Under the pieces are notes generated by a model. The model was not told the DNA's origin. It did no database searches and was given only the letters and a program-made list of their open reading frames with translations. Position numbers and translations under genes: made by a program. DNA of 64,000 nucleotides from Enoplolaimus lenunculus (taxonomy: Eukaryota > Nematoda > Enoplea > Enoplida > Thoracostomopsidae), in NCBI GenBank assembly GCA_030248215.1, contig JASANG010003490.1, forward strand, positions 173,114 through 237,113, read 5' to 3'. Positions 23,416-37,800 of this stretch are shown here, piece after piece. Positions within the stretch are counted from its first letter, which is position 1. Each line of letters starts with the position of its first letter.

Positions 23416-25848
23416 TTTTACTACCAAATTAGGAACGTCTCCTTTATATAATTAAAATTTATATGGAGATTCAGCGTTGTACATAGACAAATGTGTTAAA
23501 AGATAATTAATGATATTTTGAAATTGAAACTGACATTACTGACACCAAAAATACCAAAACGAGGGGCAACGAATTTTTAGGAACATATGCTTGCTGAGGT
23601 AGATTTTAATCTTTTGTTTACGTTGTTAGATTAATTTTCGCAACTATATTCGGTTAACATATGGTTTCGGTAAATAATTTGCTATCCGCTTCCTGTGCCC
23701 TGCAAAATTAATATCCGATCGATCCCTGACTTGAATACGTAATGCACATGGGCGTATATCAGACAATGAAGAAAAAGTTTTTATGAAAACTTTAGGATAG
23801 CCGTCCGTATGGATCGTACTGGTTAAAAGGTTTCTTTTACCTTAGGTTATATACGTACCTCGTAAGCACCCTCCGCAACTGAAATCCGGACTGCGGCCTT
23901 GCTAATAAGATTTATTGTAGACCCAGACTAATATGATTGATGTGTGTTGTTAACAACAGCACACACTCAATCTTGAAGCTTAATTTTTGTGACTTTTGGT
24001 GCCATGTCACAATCACAACACCTACGCCACACCCGCAATGTTTGTATACGTATTTCATTGACGATTTTGTTGGTGACAATTGGCCTGGCCAGAAACCGAC
24101 GTTTATCGCCTCAATGTGCTGTGTACAGGGTGTTTTTACTTGACTCTTTGTAATAGTGATACAAAATGAAATATATTTTTAGGAAACTGGGGGTTGCAAT
24201 CGGTCGAACGAGACATGGGGGTTTTATTTATCCGAAGCTCTCATACGTTTCCAGAAGTTGGAAATTTGTTATGCTGCCTTAAAAATTAATTGTGCTGTCG
24301 CTTTAGCCGTTTTCATATTATACATACGTGACCTTGTGATTATTTGCTCGCGACCAACTATTGCTTGCCAGTTATGCTAAAATCTGAGCTTTACTCGATT
24401 GTCATACGGCGAAAATGACACTCAGTTGAGCATTGATATTTTAGACATTTGCCGTTTTTATTGTTACGCTAATTTTTATTAGTAACCAGTGTGGCAGCAA
24501 AGGATGGGATTCGGCAAAAATTTGAGGACCGGATTCGGGTTCGGCTGTTACAAAGCCGAATTCAACAATGTTCGGCAATATGTTTTTTATTTTTAAACAA
24601 TAAAAAATTTAAATCACTTGTTACATAAATCAATATTTTTTGTTTCAACGTGTAAGAGTTATGCGGCTGGCATGTGTTGATATTCTGAAACAAATTATGG
24701 ATACGTTTGAAATTTGCAACATGCAGGGTTTTAGTAACATATATTTGTAATTACGACTGTTCATTGTGTTTATTTTAACTGCTTCTGGTTGTGTTTTACA
24801 CATTGACATAAATTATTCTTAGTAAATAGATAAATTTGTCTAACGACGAGTACGACTTGATCCAAATTTTATTTCACTAAATACTTATTCGAACAGAAAT
24901 AATTTATTAATGTTTTAAATAGGTTAAAAGTGTGTAATTAGCAGAATATAGGTATATTGAAATTCATATTGCTGAAATCAAAATCTGATTTTTTGATGTT
25001 TTGTCTTCCATACCATTTGTATATGATACATTGCAGAGCCCGTGACGAATTCACTGTGACTCACCTGATTCTCATATTGATTTTGAGAGTTATACCTTGC
25101 TATCAGTTGATTTTATTTTATTCAGATACTACTTCGAAGTGTTCGTGATTGGTCAAAATTTGCTGGATACACATGCGCCTGGCCAATGGGGGGTCGTGGC
25201 TATAATACATCTAATCCCTAAATCGGAAAATGTTCTGTGACGGTTCAAAAGGTTTTATATAATACTTCCGAACACATTGAAAATTAAAAATTTTCATTTG
25301 GATACATGAATGTTAAAATTATACAGCTGTCCGCTATATAGCTGCCGAATCCTTCAAAGGTCAAAGGTGACTTTGTCTTTATGTGACGTAGACAAAAATG
25401 TGGGCTAAGCGCCTGTATATTTGTAGTCGTGTTTGAAAGAAATCGTTTTAAACACAACAGTCAGCAATTTTAGTACCTATTTTATGTTTAAAGTTTGTTG
25501 CGAAACGGAAGCTTAATAGACTGATATTGGTCGAAACGCAAACGTAACTCGTTCCGTTTAGCAGAGTAACTAAGATTTTTAATTGAAATATCGGAAAATA
25601 TGTAGGTGGTAAATTATTTCTGGTAAACGTTCAAAACTAATTGCATATGCATTGGTCATTTTTTATTCATTTTTATCTATAATTACATATGACTTTACGG
25701 GTATATTATAATACGAATAACTTTAACGCGAACCGAAAACGGTGATGGTATTAACACATATATCCAACGAATATGTATCAGATTTAATATTGTCGTTACG
25801 TACTGAACAGTGAAGTGATTTTTGCTGTGTAATTTTTGTGGACCAAAC

Positions 25849-28800
25849 ATGCCAAGCCGCAAATTATCGCTTCAGCACTTTGTTGCTAATTCCAAGCGTA
25901 GCAGGTATTTAAGTCATTAATTGTTGTGCTAGGGCTGTGGCGGCGTTCAAAGGCAAGCGTTCGCGTTGTATGTGAAAATTTTAAGCTATCCACATGTATG
26001 TCTAATATATTTCAATTGCATCTTTACCCATAAATCGCTGAGTTGTTCATATATGTAACTTGACGCAGCAAGCCAGCTGGTAAACTACACATAGAAACCT
26101 TTCCAACATGTTTAAATAACAAACCCGACACTTGAACAAATACAGCTGCGGGTATTTTCGGCTGTAGGCACTTTTTTTAATCACGCACATAAATATGCGA
26201 CTCGTAGTAACGATTAGCAGTTTTTAAATGCTGACATTCATTCAGAAATATTTCAACTTTTGTTTAAATAAGCTTAGTCTCCTAGGCAAACTGTAGACTA
26301 ATTTGCAAAAGTATTCATTAAACACATAGGTAATTTTGCAACACCTCAATAGATTTTTGGTTAAAACTTATATTATTTTAGCAATAAATCGTATTTGAAG
26401 ACAGACGGGCTATCCCTATAAATCTTTAAAACTGAGTGTCAAAGGTTTATTCCATAGAAATATCGGTTATAACAGCACTCAAGCATAATGATGGAGTGGT
26501 CGGCTGCGTAAAACCTAACTGTTGTACTTAGAAAATTTGTTTGCTACCAAACCATCTAGTTTCAATAATTAGCTATGCTTGTTATGGGGATAAGGCTAAT
26601 ATCTTAATGATTATCGGTTTTGACAGAATGGGCTGAAAAGTAAAATGAGCCTAGATTGTTTTCAAGACTGCGCCAGTTGATCTACAACCGATTTTAGGTT
26701 TAGACTAGGAATTTTGTAACACACGGGGGTTGCACTGCACCCCCTGCACCGTTTTAGGAAACAACGGTGGTCAAATTTTATTATCACTGAAAATAAAACG
26801 AACCAACGTGGATTCCTACGGTGGGTACAGTGAGCCGTTTTTGTTAAAACTTTAAAACGACGGTGGATTTAGTCCGAAATTTTAATCATACTTAATTTCC
26901 TTATGCGTGTTTGTTTGTTTGTTTAATATGTTTGTTTCTTTGTTTGTTTGTTTGTTTTTATTATTGTTATTTTATTTCAGACTTAAATCCGATCCGATGA
27001 TAATGCAGATGTCAGCCAAATCGATGACGCCACCGTTACATCGAAGCGGAAATAATCCCAAATCATTCGGTAAAGCGAATGAAATTTGAGTTATACTGAA
27101 TCAAATCAGTTGTGGGAAGGATTGTTGTAAACTATAACCGTGTCTTGGTATTCCAAACTATATATATATAACGAGCTTGTACATTCTCATCAGGCTCGTT
27201 ATACAGTTTTGGTCAAAACTAATTGATTTCATTTCGTTACTCAATGATGTTTTTAACCTAGTTATACGTTTGCGTGTGCTAAGATGATTCCGATTTGCAA
27301 TTCAGTGTCGATCTTCGTTACAGTCTTATAACAGATTGAGATATATCTTTTAAGCTCAAACTAATGTTAGCGGTTAGTGGAAGTCCTGCTTTGGAATAAT
27401 ACTCAGTCGGGATCGGAACAAAAATTTCGCTCAAATTACAGTCGGAAAAGGGATTTCTTAAGAATGACGACAGGCGTTATGGAATAGATATTCTGAATGA
27501 AATATCCGTCTGTCAGAATATATCATATTTAGCAATAATATTTGTTCATTTCAGATATTTTGAGTCATTTATAACACAAATTTATGCATGCGTTTCTTCT
27601 CAGGTTTAGCTGCAGCTGTATATATGTCAATACTATTTTGTTGTCTTTTGGCTAAATTTTAGATAACAATCCGAAACGAGCTAATGTTATGCCCGTGACA
27701 CCAGGTGACGACCCCAACAACGTTGTTACATCTGCTACTCAACAATCTCAGCATACTCCGTCATCAACAATATGGTACGATCAAGAGTCGGTGCCTCCTG
27801 TTTCTGACCCTGACCAAGTAAACTTACTTTAGCTTCATATAGGCAGTTGTTTCGATAACGAAAATGTACGCTTTATGTGCGGTGTAGCCTCAGGGTCAGA
27901 CCTAGCCTTAGGTAAAGGCTTAAGCAAAAGTTTAGGTTGAAGCTTAGGATTAAGTAAGCCTTTTTCGAAAACTCAGCAAGAGTGTGAGGAGCTTAAGCCT
28001 GTTCGAGATAAAGTGTATGAACACAAGTTTATGTCACATGCTGGTTCCTGTACCTGTTGCTTTTGTGAGCAAAATTTAATTGTTTTAAACCAGCTATGCA
28101 CAGGACATTCTTGTTTTGTTTTCTGATTGATATTAATTTTGTGGTTTTTTATTTAGGCTGAAGGTTCATTCAGTGGCGAATCATTTGGAGCGACCGTGTC
28201 TGACGGCGTGGTTGGCGGCAGTTTGACAAGCGATAAACGACAACGTAAAATTTCGGAATTAATGCAAAAGATTGAACGTGTTCGTGAAAATATTAAACAA
28301 GAACAGATGAGTCGAGATGGTAAATTTGGTGTTTTGCATAGTACCTGATACAAAAGTTTTGTTTCAAATATTGAAATATTGATATATATTATGCTATGAA
28401 CGGTTTGTGGACCTCGTGCTGTTGTAAGATTTTATTTCACTTGCTGTTACTATATATTGTGCTTTGTGTTCCTTGTAGTTCGCATTCTAGACAATGCTAG
28501 TATTTGCTCATCGAAAATGCCGTTCAATTTTTTTTATTTTTGAAGATCCACAATGTTTGACGTTCGCTGTTAAGTTCGCTGGTATAAATAATTTACATTT
28601 ATTCCGCAGCGGTTCCAATGTTGGTTTTTACGGTGGTTTCAGACAACGTTGACGAATACCTACGTTTAACAGCTAATCTCGGTACAAGCTCACCTGACAA
28701 TCCTCAACTTGTACGTGTTCGACAAATGTTCGAAAAGAAAAACCACAAGACTGCTCAAAATATACTGCAAGCGCAGGTAAGCCTTGTGGGATGCGCTAAG

Positions 28801-31800
28801 CGGTGCGTGCTTATTAGTGAAAAGTAGAGTACTACTTGCGCAGTAGAAGCTGCCAAGGGTCGTAGAGATGGACGGCTTATGGGTCAAATCCCTTTGCAGT
28901 TTTTGTCAAAGGGATTCTTACAACTTTTCAGGTGGTAGTAGAAGAACCTCCCTCAGAAATTTTTAACAACGTATCACCTTGTAAAAGGCGAGGCTACGCT
29001 TGTACTGCCTGCTACATATGTCTATCGAACGTTAAGTGTTGTTGTTGTTGTTGTTTGTTATATATTGAAAAATTATAATTTTTCATAGCCACTTGCAGCT
29101 TATTGTAGTCTTTAATGAGTTGATTTTGGGAAACATTTTCAGCTGCGGCGTTATCTAGGACTTTTTATTGCGCGTTTAAATAGCAGTTGTAGCAGTTTTG
29201 TTAATTATCGAACATGGATGGCTGAAGTGAAATGTATGTGTCCTATGTTTTGTAATATAATTTTAGCGAAAACTCGACAGTTATATGCATCGACTTCATG
29301 ATCTCCAGTCAGGTATTGCCGAAAAGCGAACGCCTGGCGGTATTGACGCTTTGAGTAAAAATTTAAAGTGAGTAGTGTTTGGTGCGTATGACTTCAAAAG
29401 AATAGTAGGGACGTAAAAGTTAGGGCCAGCATTTCCGATTGAGTGAGGAATCGTATTGTCAGCTATGCGTAATACTTGTCACTGATTGGCGATGGGTCAC
29501 ATAACATGTTGGTTGCCACATAAACAAACTATGAAATTAAGCGCACGGTGTTGCTGGCGCTGATGTTTTCTGCCACTGACCGATTTCTGAAAAGTAGATG
29601 CGTTTATGCTTTTGTTTGAAAACCTACCGCTAACTACAACTGGTGATAGGTGCTATTATAGCTATTTGCGGATACGGTCGCTTGCATTGCAATGACTGTG
29701 ATCCTGAATAAGGTGGAGTGTGACGTTCATGTTAGCTGTTGTGTTCTGGCAGCTATTTTGATCGCGGCGTAATTATGATACTGTGTGGCAGAGTGGTAGA
29801 GGGTCACGTGTTATGACTCTGATTTTAGTGGTGTTTAGCTGGCTGCTCCGGGTTATGGCTCTAGAAGACGACCCGCTTCACCCGGTTTGCTCGTAGCCCA
29901 TATCTTATTCAGGCATGCTGATCAGAATCAGAGCAGCCTTTTAGCGCGTTTAGCGTGTCTTACTTAATTCGTTCACCCGAATAAAGACTCGGAGCGGTGT
30001 TTTGCCCATTTCTCGTATTCCCGTCGTGATTACTTCGTATGTAGGAGTACAGCCGTTTTCGCCAGTTTTTGTTTGTGCAATATAAACCAGGTCAAAAGTC
30101 ATGGCGTTCTCAGGTTGTGCAAGGTCATGGGTCTCGTATAATGACCCGCTTCCGACTTTGCTGTGTAGATCTCATGAGAACTTATGTCGGTTTGCTTTAG
30201 TGTGTGGTTGTTTTCTTGTTTAATCTTTTGAGCCATGTACTGCAGTTTGAATATTTTGTGCGTTTGCGTTTGCCTAATGAGCATTGCGGTGGTTTATATG
30301 TAAAACGCACTTATATTTTGAAACACCAGAAATGCAGTGAAATCTAGTCTAAAACACCGTTATTGGTATAAACGCAAAAATTGCCAACACAATTTTCTTG
30401 TTACGCAGTTGCATAAACCCTGAACTTGTGTTTTGATTTTGATAAAAACACAATGCCTTAACGACACTTGACAAGTAGTTTGAGGTGTGCTATTGCTCGC
30501 AATAACTGCATCGTGTTGGCACGCGTTCAGTGACATATCTGGGTTTCGACCCTTAATATATAGTGTGCGTTTCTGCAGTACCACTAAGTTGGTCTTAGAG
30601 TTGTTCTTGTGCATTTTGTTTTATTGGTTTAGTAAGCTAGTGCAAAGCATATGCAACCCATTTCTTGAGTGCTGTTAGGTTAGTTGTTTGAGATCAATAA
30701 TTAGTTGCGTGAGACTAATAATGAAGCTGTGTCAATATTGTGGTTGTTAGTTACGGCTCTTGCATACTTCTTCCACATCTGAGGCGAATGCTTAAGTGAA
30801 GCTTAGCTTTAGGTAAATGATAAGGCAAAGGGGTGGGCTTTTAACAGAAAGTGTTCGAATACCGGAGCCGAAATCATACTGGGTCTTGACCGGAGTCGGA
30901 ACAGAAATTTCAGCGGACTCTCAGACGGAACTGAATTCTGCTGGTACCCTGGTTTTGCCACTTTTTTGTTGTAATGTTATACACCGTAATATAAAGTGTG
31001 CAGATCGTATCGAAGTCGAATTTGGTCACTTGATTTGCGTAAGCGAGTTGGCCAGCGTACGTTATCGGGCTCATTTGACATTTCAAGCAGTGCGGAACAC
31101 AAGTAACCTTTTTTCCTGGTTTATGTTTCTTCGTTTCATTAGAGCAGAATTTTTAGGGGTTTATAATATATTAATATCCTTTTTATTGCATTTTGTGATT
31201 TTTTATCGCTTTTGTTTTCATTTAAATTTAGCCAACTACATTATACAAGACTGGTGTATAGATATATAAGCTGGATATAAGCAGATTATGCTAGTTAGCT
31301 AGGTCGTATACAATGGGGAATCCGTGTATATGCTGGCACTTTTTTACCTTTCACCCCGTAGGGCAACATAGAAAAATGGTCGTGAATTGTGTTCGTCTGA
31401 GGAACTGCCGCCCCCAATCACCCACGCCAAGCAATTCTTTATTGTAACGCTAAAAACCGCCTACAGAGTGAGTACTTTTTGACTGTGTTTTGACATTCTA
31501 TTATGAAAGCCATTTCGTGAGAACGGCTTGGGGCGGCAGTACCCATCGTGTTTACCGTCCCTTGAAACCTAGCCCCTTTAATGCAAAATGACGTTCTATT
31601 GCAGATATTTCTTTGTATTCTATTGACAACGGCAAATGAACTGAAAAGTCTGCCCTCCCCCACATTTTAGATATGCTGAAGAAAGTAAAAAAAGTGCCGA
31701 TAACTACCTCCAGATAAGAAAGTGGGTTTCACAGACTTTAAAATAACTTGCTAAATTGTAATGTCGGAATGAACATTGCTCTCAGCGGTCATCTGCAAAA

Positions 31801-34800
31801 AAGTTTTAGATGAGATTTTGCCCTTTCGAAATGAAAGCGTAGCTACACTCCTGCTAGTAGCATACAGCTTTAATATTTATTTTGTAGATTTACTTGGTGG
31901 GAGGGGTTGCTGCTAGTTTTTAACAATGCTATTCTGTTTGAACTTTTTTTCGCCTGTTATTATTTACCATGTATGCAACTCAATGAAGATAGAGGAGAAA
32001 CACTAAAAATAACATAGATTATGCAAGCTAGCAGACAGATTTTCTAAAAGACGTAAGATTTGTCGGCATGGCAAACTTCTAATACCGTGCGGGATAACAG
32101 CGATGCAAGCAATATTTGTATAGAAAAATTTTCCTCGGTTATTCAGTAGAATGTATGTCCGTTTGATATTATCGAACCTTCGATGTGTTATTTTTGCAAT
32201 TTGCTTTTTCTACTTTTATTTCGAAATACAAATCTCTTTGCTTCGAAGTAGAAGAAAATGACACACAAATTTTTTCCATTTCGCTCGAAGACATAATTAT
32301 CATATGTTTGAGGAGTAATGTAGGTATGTTTTGATTGTTAGTTAATTATCCAGTCGTTGTAAGTCTTATGAATTTTAACGCAATTGCTATCGTCTGCGAC
32401 CCAAATACGACTCATCTTGTTGGCGTGGAATGGTTTGGGTGAACGTCAGAGCTAAAAACCAGCGCTTAAACTCAGGGTTGCCGTTGGTTGTAAAGATCTA
32501 TAGCCGGGAGTCATGTGCCAACTTGTTAGTATAACTGAATGCCCAAACCGTTTTTCAAAAACAACAAGTTGTTTCGCTGTTGTGCACTTCCCCGACCTTA
32601 AGTCTACCCAAAGTCTAAACTTTTGCCTAAGCCTTTACCCAAGCTTAAGCCTTAATCTGATAATGTGGGGGAGTGTACAAGAGCCTTTTTCAACACAATT
32701 CAGAATCAACTTTTTATATTCTTTAACCAAGCTATAACTTTCAACTCTTTCAAAAACTGAATTAAATTTTTAAAACCTTTATTTATTTTATACTTGAAAA
32801 TTCCATTTTGTAATTCTGACAGCCATACTATTAGTAGAACTGTAATATTTATAACTCTAAATTGTGATAATGAACTAGGTTGTACCATACGCCAGGACAC
32901 CACTGCTTGTAAAAACTGTCAATTCTATGATGATAGGATAAAGCAACAAAAGTTGGTGTGGTTACTAGGTGACTTAACTACTACGATGATAAGCTTTTTG
33001 GAACAGTTATCTATTACTGTACTTATCATTAAGGTATAAAAGTATCATTATGGTATAAAAGCTATGGTATAAAAGCAACTGGTTTACCAGTTTGCAAGTT
33101 CACTTTAGCATATGTCGGTATAGTTTGTTTAGGGTTTCAGTTTAATATATTAGGTATTTAATGGTTATTATGAACTTTGTATATGCGGATTAACACGTTT
33201 AGCAACTTGAGATTTATGCATCTTTCGCAATAAATTGTGTGTCCAATGTTACCTAGTCTTAAGCATAGCTTTTGGTCAACGATGTGCAATGTTCAGGCAG
33301 AAAATTGAACTGTAAACCTGTTCGATTCACGAATTTAGTTCCAAGCTATATGCTGTATTAATGATGCTGGTTTAATCTGTTTGCCTGAAAAGATGCAATT
33401 GTATAGTTTTCCGATAACGTTGTGTAATGCTGTTATACAATATCTAATATATGTTAATAAAGAATCTATATTATGTATTATATATAGATTAGCATGGAAA
33501 TAAGACGTATTAGGTATCGATTTTAATCGTGCTGGAATTTTTAGTCAATGCTTTGTAAAAGTGTTTAAATTTTAACAGTTGTAACTTTTATTGTTTTAAT
33601 TATTGGATATTTCTTTACCTGGTAAGTCACTCATTCCTAGTTTTTATTACACGCAAAGCAATTTGATTTATATATGATATACACGTTTTCAGAGGAGTCG
33701 GTGCAAATATTAAGGACAGCATAACTGGTTATACTGGGTTAGTTACAATGGTCGCCGGTCGTCTGTTTGCTAATAGTTAAACGCTTGCTATCTCTCTATG
33801 TGTAGTATATAACACAGATTTACGCCTTGTCACACTTCAGTGGCGGATCCAAAAATTTGTAACAAAACTCACGAACGAGAAGCCAAACGCATTTTAGTAC
33901 TAAATTTAAAGACACGATTTTAGTTTCGATCCCTTTTAGGGACGAGACTTGGATGGTCCTTCCTTGGATCCGCCAATGTGTCACTTGAGATGTTTCTAGT
34001 GCCAGAAATTTGTGTTAGCTCTGTTTATTCTTCAGCGGGTGCACCCTCACTTGCATTTTCTCTCCTATCGTCTCCAGATTTTCACAATTGCTAATTTGTT
34101 GCGTTAACTTCTTGTAGGATCCATTTGGATCGTCCAGGGAAAATATTTGAACGTTGCTAGAAATGTATGCTCTTCCTCGGGGGTAAAACTGTGATTGAGG
34201 CATTAGGCGGTGTTTAATTGATACCATAAACTCTCTTAGAATGAAAAATAGTAAAGAGGAAACTAGACAAAACAAATATCAACGTCTTTATTCAGTACTT
34301 GGTTTTTTCAAACAGCCGATTGTTTCTTCTTAAATCTGATATTATTTTTACTACAGTGCCTCAATTGCTATATTTTCAATAAAATCTAACGGATCGGAGA
34401 GATCTTGTGAGAGAACGAGATTTAGATTTCTACTGTTTGAGGCTTCTAAAGCAGTTTATCGAATAGTTGTCACTGTATCAAACTTAATTGCAAAAAAACC
34501 TACTTTGAATGGAAGCAAGTCGTGTTCAACAGTATTGGAGAGTATTATTCAATTTTGCATGTGTCTATAAGTGCTAAGTTCTCTACGTTTATATCTGCGA
34601 TTCATTCCTATACCAGTTCAATGTCTACTGCGGGCATAATAGGTACTGGGCAATTCCCTGATGCAAATAATTATGAAAACAATTTACAATTGACTTAGTT
34701 GTAATCACACATCTTGAAAAACAATACACTGGGTGGCAACTATAATCGGTTTCTTTATAAATATTAAATTTTCTCGTTTTTTAGAAATTTACGCAGTAGT

Positions 34801-37800
34801 TTCGTGTATTTGGTGCTGGATCACCACTTCTTGGATACTTCTAATTTTGTATCTGCTTTTCCGATTCATTGTCGGTTTCTACTACGGCATGTATATATAT
34901 ATTCTAACTGCTTGCGATCGTTGCCGCATTTATTCTATTACATAGCAAATAAAGCTAGCTTAGTTTTCACGTACATGCAAAAAGCTTCAGTCTAATATCA
35001 ATGTTAGACGCTCGAAACTGTTAAATAGACACTAGATTTAACTTTATTTATTGCACTTTTCGTTCTGATATTGTCCACCGTAGTGTCGGTATCTTGCCTT
35101 TGGCTATACCTCTTTCAAATGTTCCCAAGGCTATAGCGCCTTTATATTCAGTATTAACTTATTCATTTTTCGCATCTTTAAATTTGGGATTCTTTTGCAG
35201 CAGCGCACAAGCAATATGCTGCTTATTCATTATGTATGCTCGTTTTAGCTAAAGCTGTGGATTTGCATTTTAGTGATGCGTGGTGCTATTGGTGTTGGAA
35301 AACATGTTTGTTTAGTCACTTAATTGTGAAAATTAGTCGTTTTTTGCGGTTTGAACTGTTAAAGACTAAAAATAAACTATGCAATGATTTGATTATTTAG
35401 TTTACGCGAAATTTCCACGATACAAATTTTGTGAACGTTCGTTTTATCTGCGCTCGTCATCCATCGCAGAATTTGTGTAAACCTGAGATGAGCATGGGTC
35501 TAGTTTTTTTAACTAAACATTGATTGGGTTTGTGAAACCCTATTTAAGTACGACTTAGTACTTAAGTACGTGCTAAGCAATTACTTAACCATTTGGTCGT
35601 TGTTAAAAGCTTACCTAAGTTAAGTAAATACTTAAGTCGCTGACTAAATTTGACATATTACAGGTTAGCAGCTCAGGCATACTAACCTTGGTCTAACTGA
35701 CGTTGTAGACTCGTTGGCTGGGTCCTGAAATCGCACTTAAGTTTTTACTTGCATTTCACACGCTAGCCAGAGATCGCTAGAGCTAAATACTTGTCGAAAT
35801 ACAAAGATATTCTTTAGTAAATTTGAACCAAAATACACTAGTTTCGTTGTGCGACTTAATAGGAATAGAATAGATTACTAACACAAATAGTTACTGGACA
35901 TTGTCAACTAAATAAGCAAATGTATAAAATAGGACTTTCAAACACGAGTATTTGTGATTGCTGTGGAATGGAAGAATCTGTAGAGCACTTCTTAATAAGT
36001 TGTCCGGTCTATTGCGAGGTCCGGTATAGGGTCTACAGATCATATAGTCTAAATAAAATTGATAATAATTAATAATATAAAGAAACTGAATAGGTTTATA
36101 ACTGAGTCAGTAAGATTCTAACAGAGACTTTAACTTAGTTACCCTAGTTTTTAGAGGCTGTGTAACGGAACAACTGTGTCTAAACACCTCGAGGTCTCTA
36201 TCAATGGATATCTATCTATCTATGTAATTATTTAAGTCGCGACTTCAGTAAATACATAAATTTTTCGAGCAAAACCAAATAAACGCCAAATGTCAGTCAT
36301 TGCTGCAAGAAAAAAGCAGCACCGTGGATCTACAATTTTGAGTAGGTTAAGGTTAGTATGCCTGAATGGTTTATCAACTTTAGTCAGCGATTTTAGTATT
36401 CACTTAACTTAATTACGCTTTTAAAAACGACAAAATGGTTAAGTAATTACTTAGCAGGTACTTATGTGCTAGTCGTACTTAAGTACGATTTCGGAAAACC
36501 AATCATGATAGAACTATTAGTATAGTATTTTGTTATGACAGTGGCTCGCGTTTGGCATTTATCTGTTATTGTTCGAAAAGTGAAGTATTTACTTAAGTAG
36601 GCGTCTTAAGCAATTACTTAATTATAACTTATGTAAATGTTTAAGTAAGATTTTAGAAACCCAGTCAATGTCGTTAACCTTTTGTGAATGAAAACTTCTA
36701 GTAGATAAAGTGTGGCCGTATAGGACTTCTAACACCGTTTGTGGTAAACTCCAACTTACAATTAACTTGGATTGGTGCTACGTTTGGGTAAAAATATGTT
36801 TGTCTCCAACTGTTGTATTTCTATCCATGCATGCGTACTAAATTAAGACAACCAGCTTGCAGCAGTAGATTTGTAAATTTGTTAATTATTGGTTTATTAG
36901 CCACAGTGTAAAGTTGATTTTCTACACACAATCACATATTTACGCTCGAGCACTTTTATAGCCAGTCATTCATGATGTTGTATGGTAGAATTTGAGAATG
37001 TTGTCTGTTCTCTGTATTCATTCTTTATCTTGTCCTTCTATTCCATGTTCAGATTCAGTTTGAAATTGTTATAAAACGTACCTTTACACGAAATATCCTA
37101 ACCTTTTCATTCTGTGTAATTTTTAATATAATTTTTGTTTATTTTTCAATGGATTATTTGGATAATGCATTGTTGCTTTAGAGCCGCACTCCAGGTGGTA
37201 CCCCATGACAATTATAGCGCCCGGTCTTATTCAGTTCTTGCACTAATTTAATTAGCTAAGTGTCCAACATTTTCTTGATAAAAAATAACACCATCCATGT
37301 ACAACGAGTAGTTTTTTCGGCTTGGTTTGTAAGCTGAATTTAGTTTTCGATACATTTCTAAGTTAACTGTAAGCGTTATGGTAAGCAAAATAATTTTTCG
37401 GTAGTGTAATGATATTCTACTTTGTATGAGAAATTTATAATGATTGTATAACATTGTAGAACTGTGATGTCTGTGCCGAAAGATCTTGCCAATCGTATTA
37501 TGCGACAGCGGTCCGGCAGTATGGATAATATTGCCGCCATGGCGAACGGTGATGATCAGGCTTCAGGTTGTTGTAATTAGAATTTGTTTTGCATATATGC
37601 ATATATATAAAGTTGACTACAAACTACAGCGAGACATATAAGCGCAGGAAGTGTTTTCATTATTAGTCTCTGTGCTTTTGAGGCAAGTGTTATATACTTG
37701 TTTACTTGATTGTCAGTTAAAACACAAATCCTTTAAATCCAAGGACACATCAGGGATTGTCATAATATATATACCACTTAAATCATTAGAATGTTATTCT

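Larger units (their letters stand above)
20175..25848. other. Gene-free, MITE-rich region upstream of the TMCC gene
   Basis: 20265-20570 has the TACCCGCGGG / GGGTAAAGAAT motif set of 9240-9730. A CAGGGTTCCAACCGGAAT end sits at 21444. 22337-22455 is a small element with AAAGTGGGT / ACCCACTTT ends and GTGGGTCGTGGGT inside. 24500-24600 has a GGATTCGG-GTTCGGC remnant. The TMCC promoter and 5'UTR should lie near the right edge. No exon is supported. Confidence 0.45.

Noticed and set aside
34733-34995. Overlapping hydrophobic plus-strand frames
   Set aside because: Two frames of the same T-rich DNA both look membrane-like, which is expected by chance in such sequence inside a TMCC intron.
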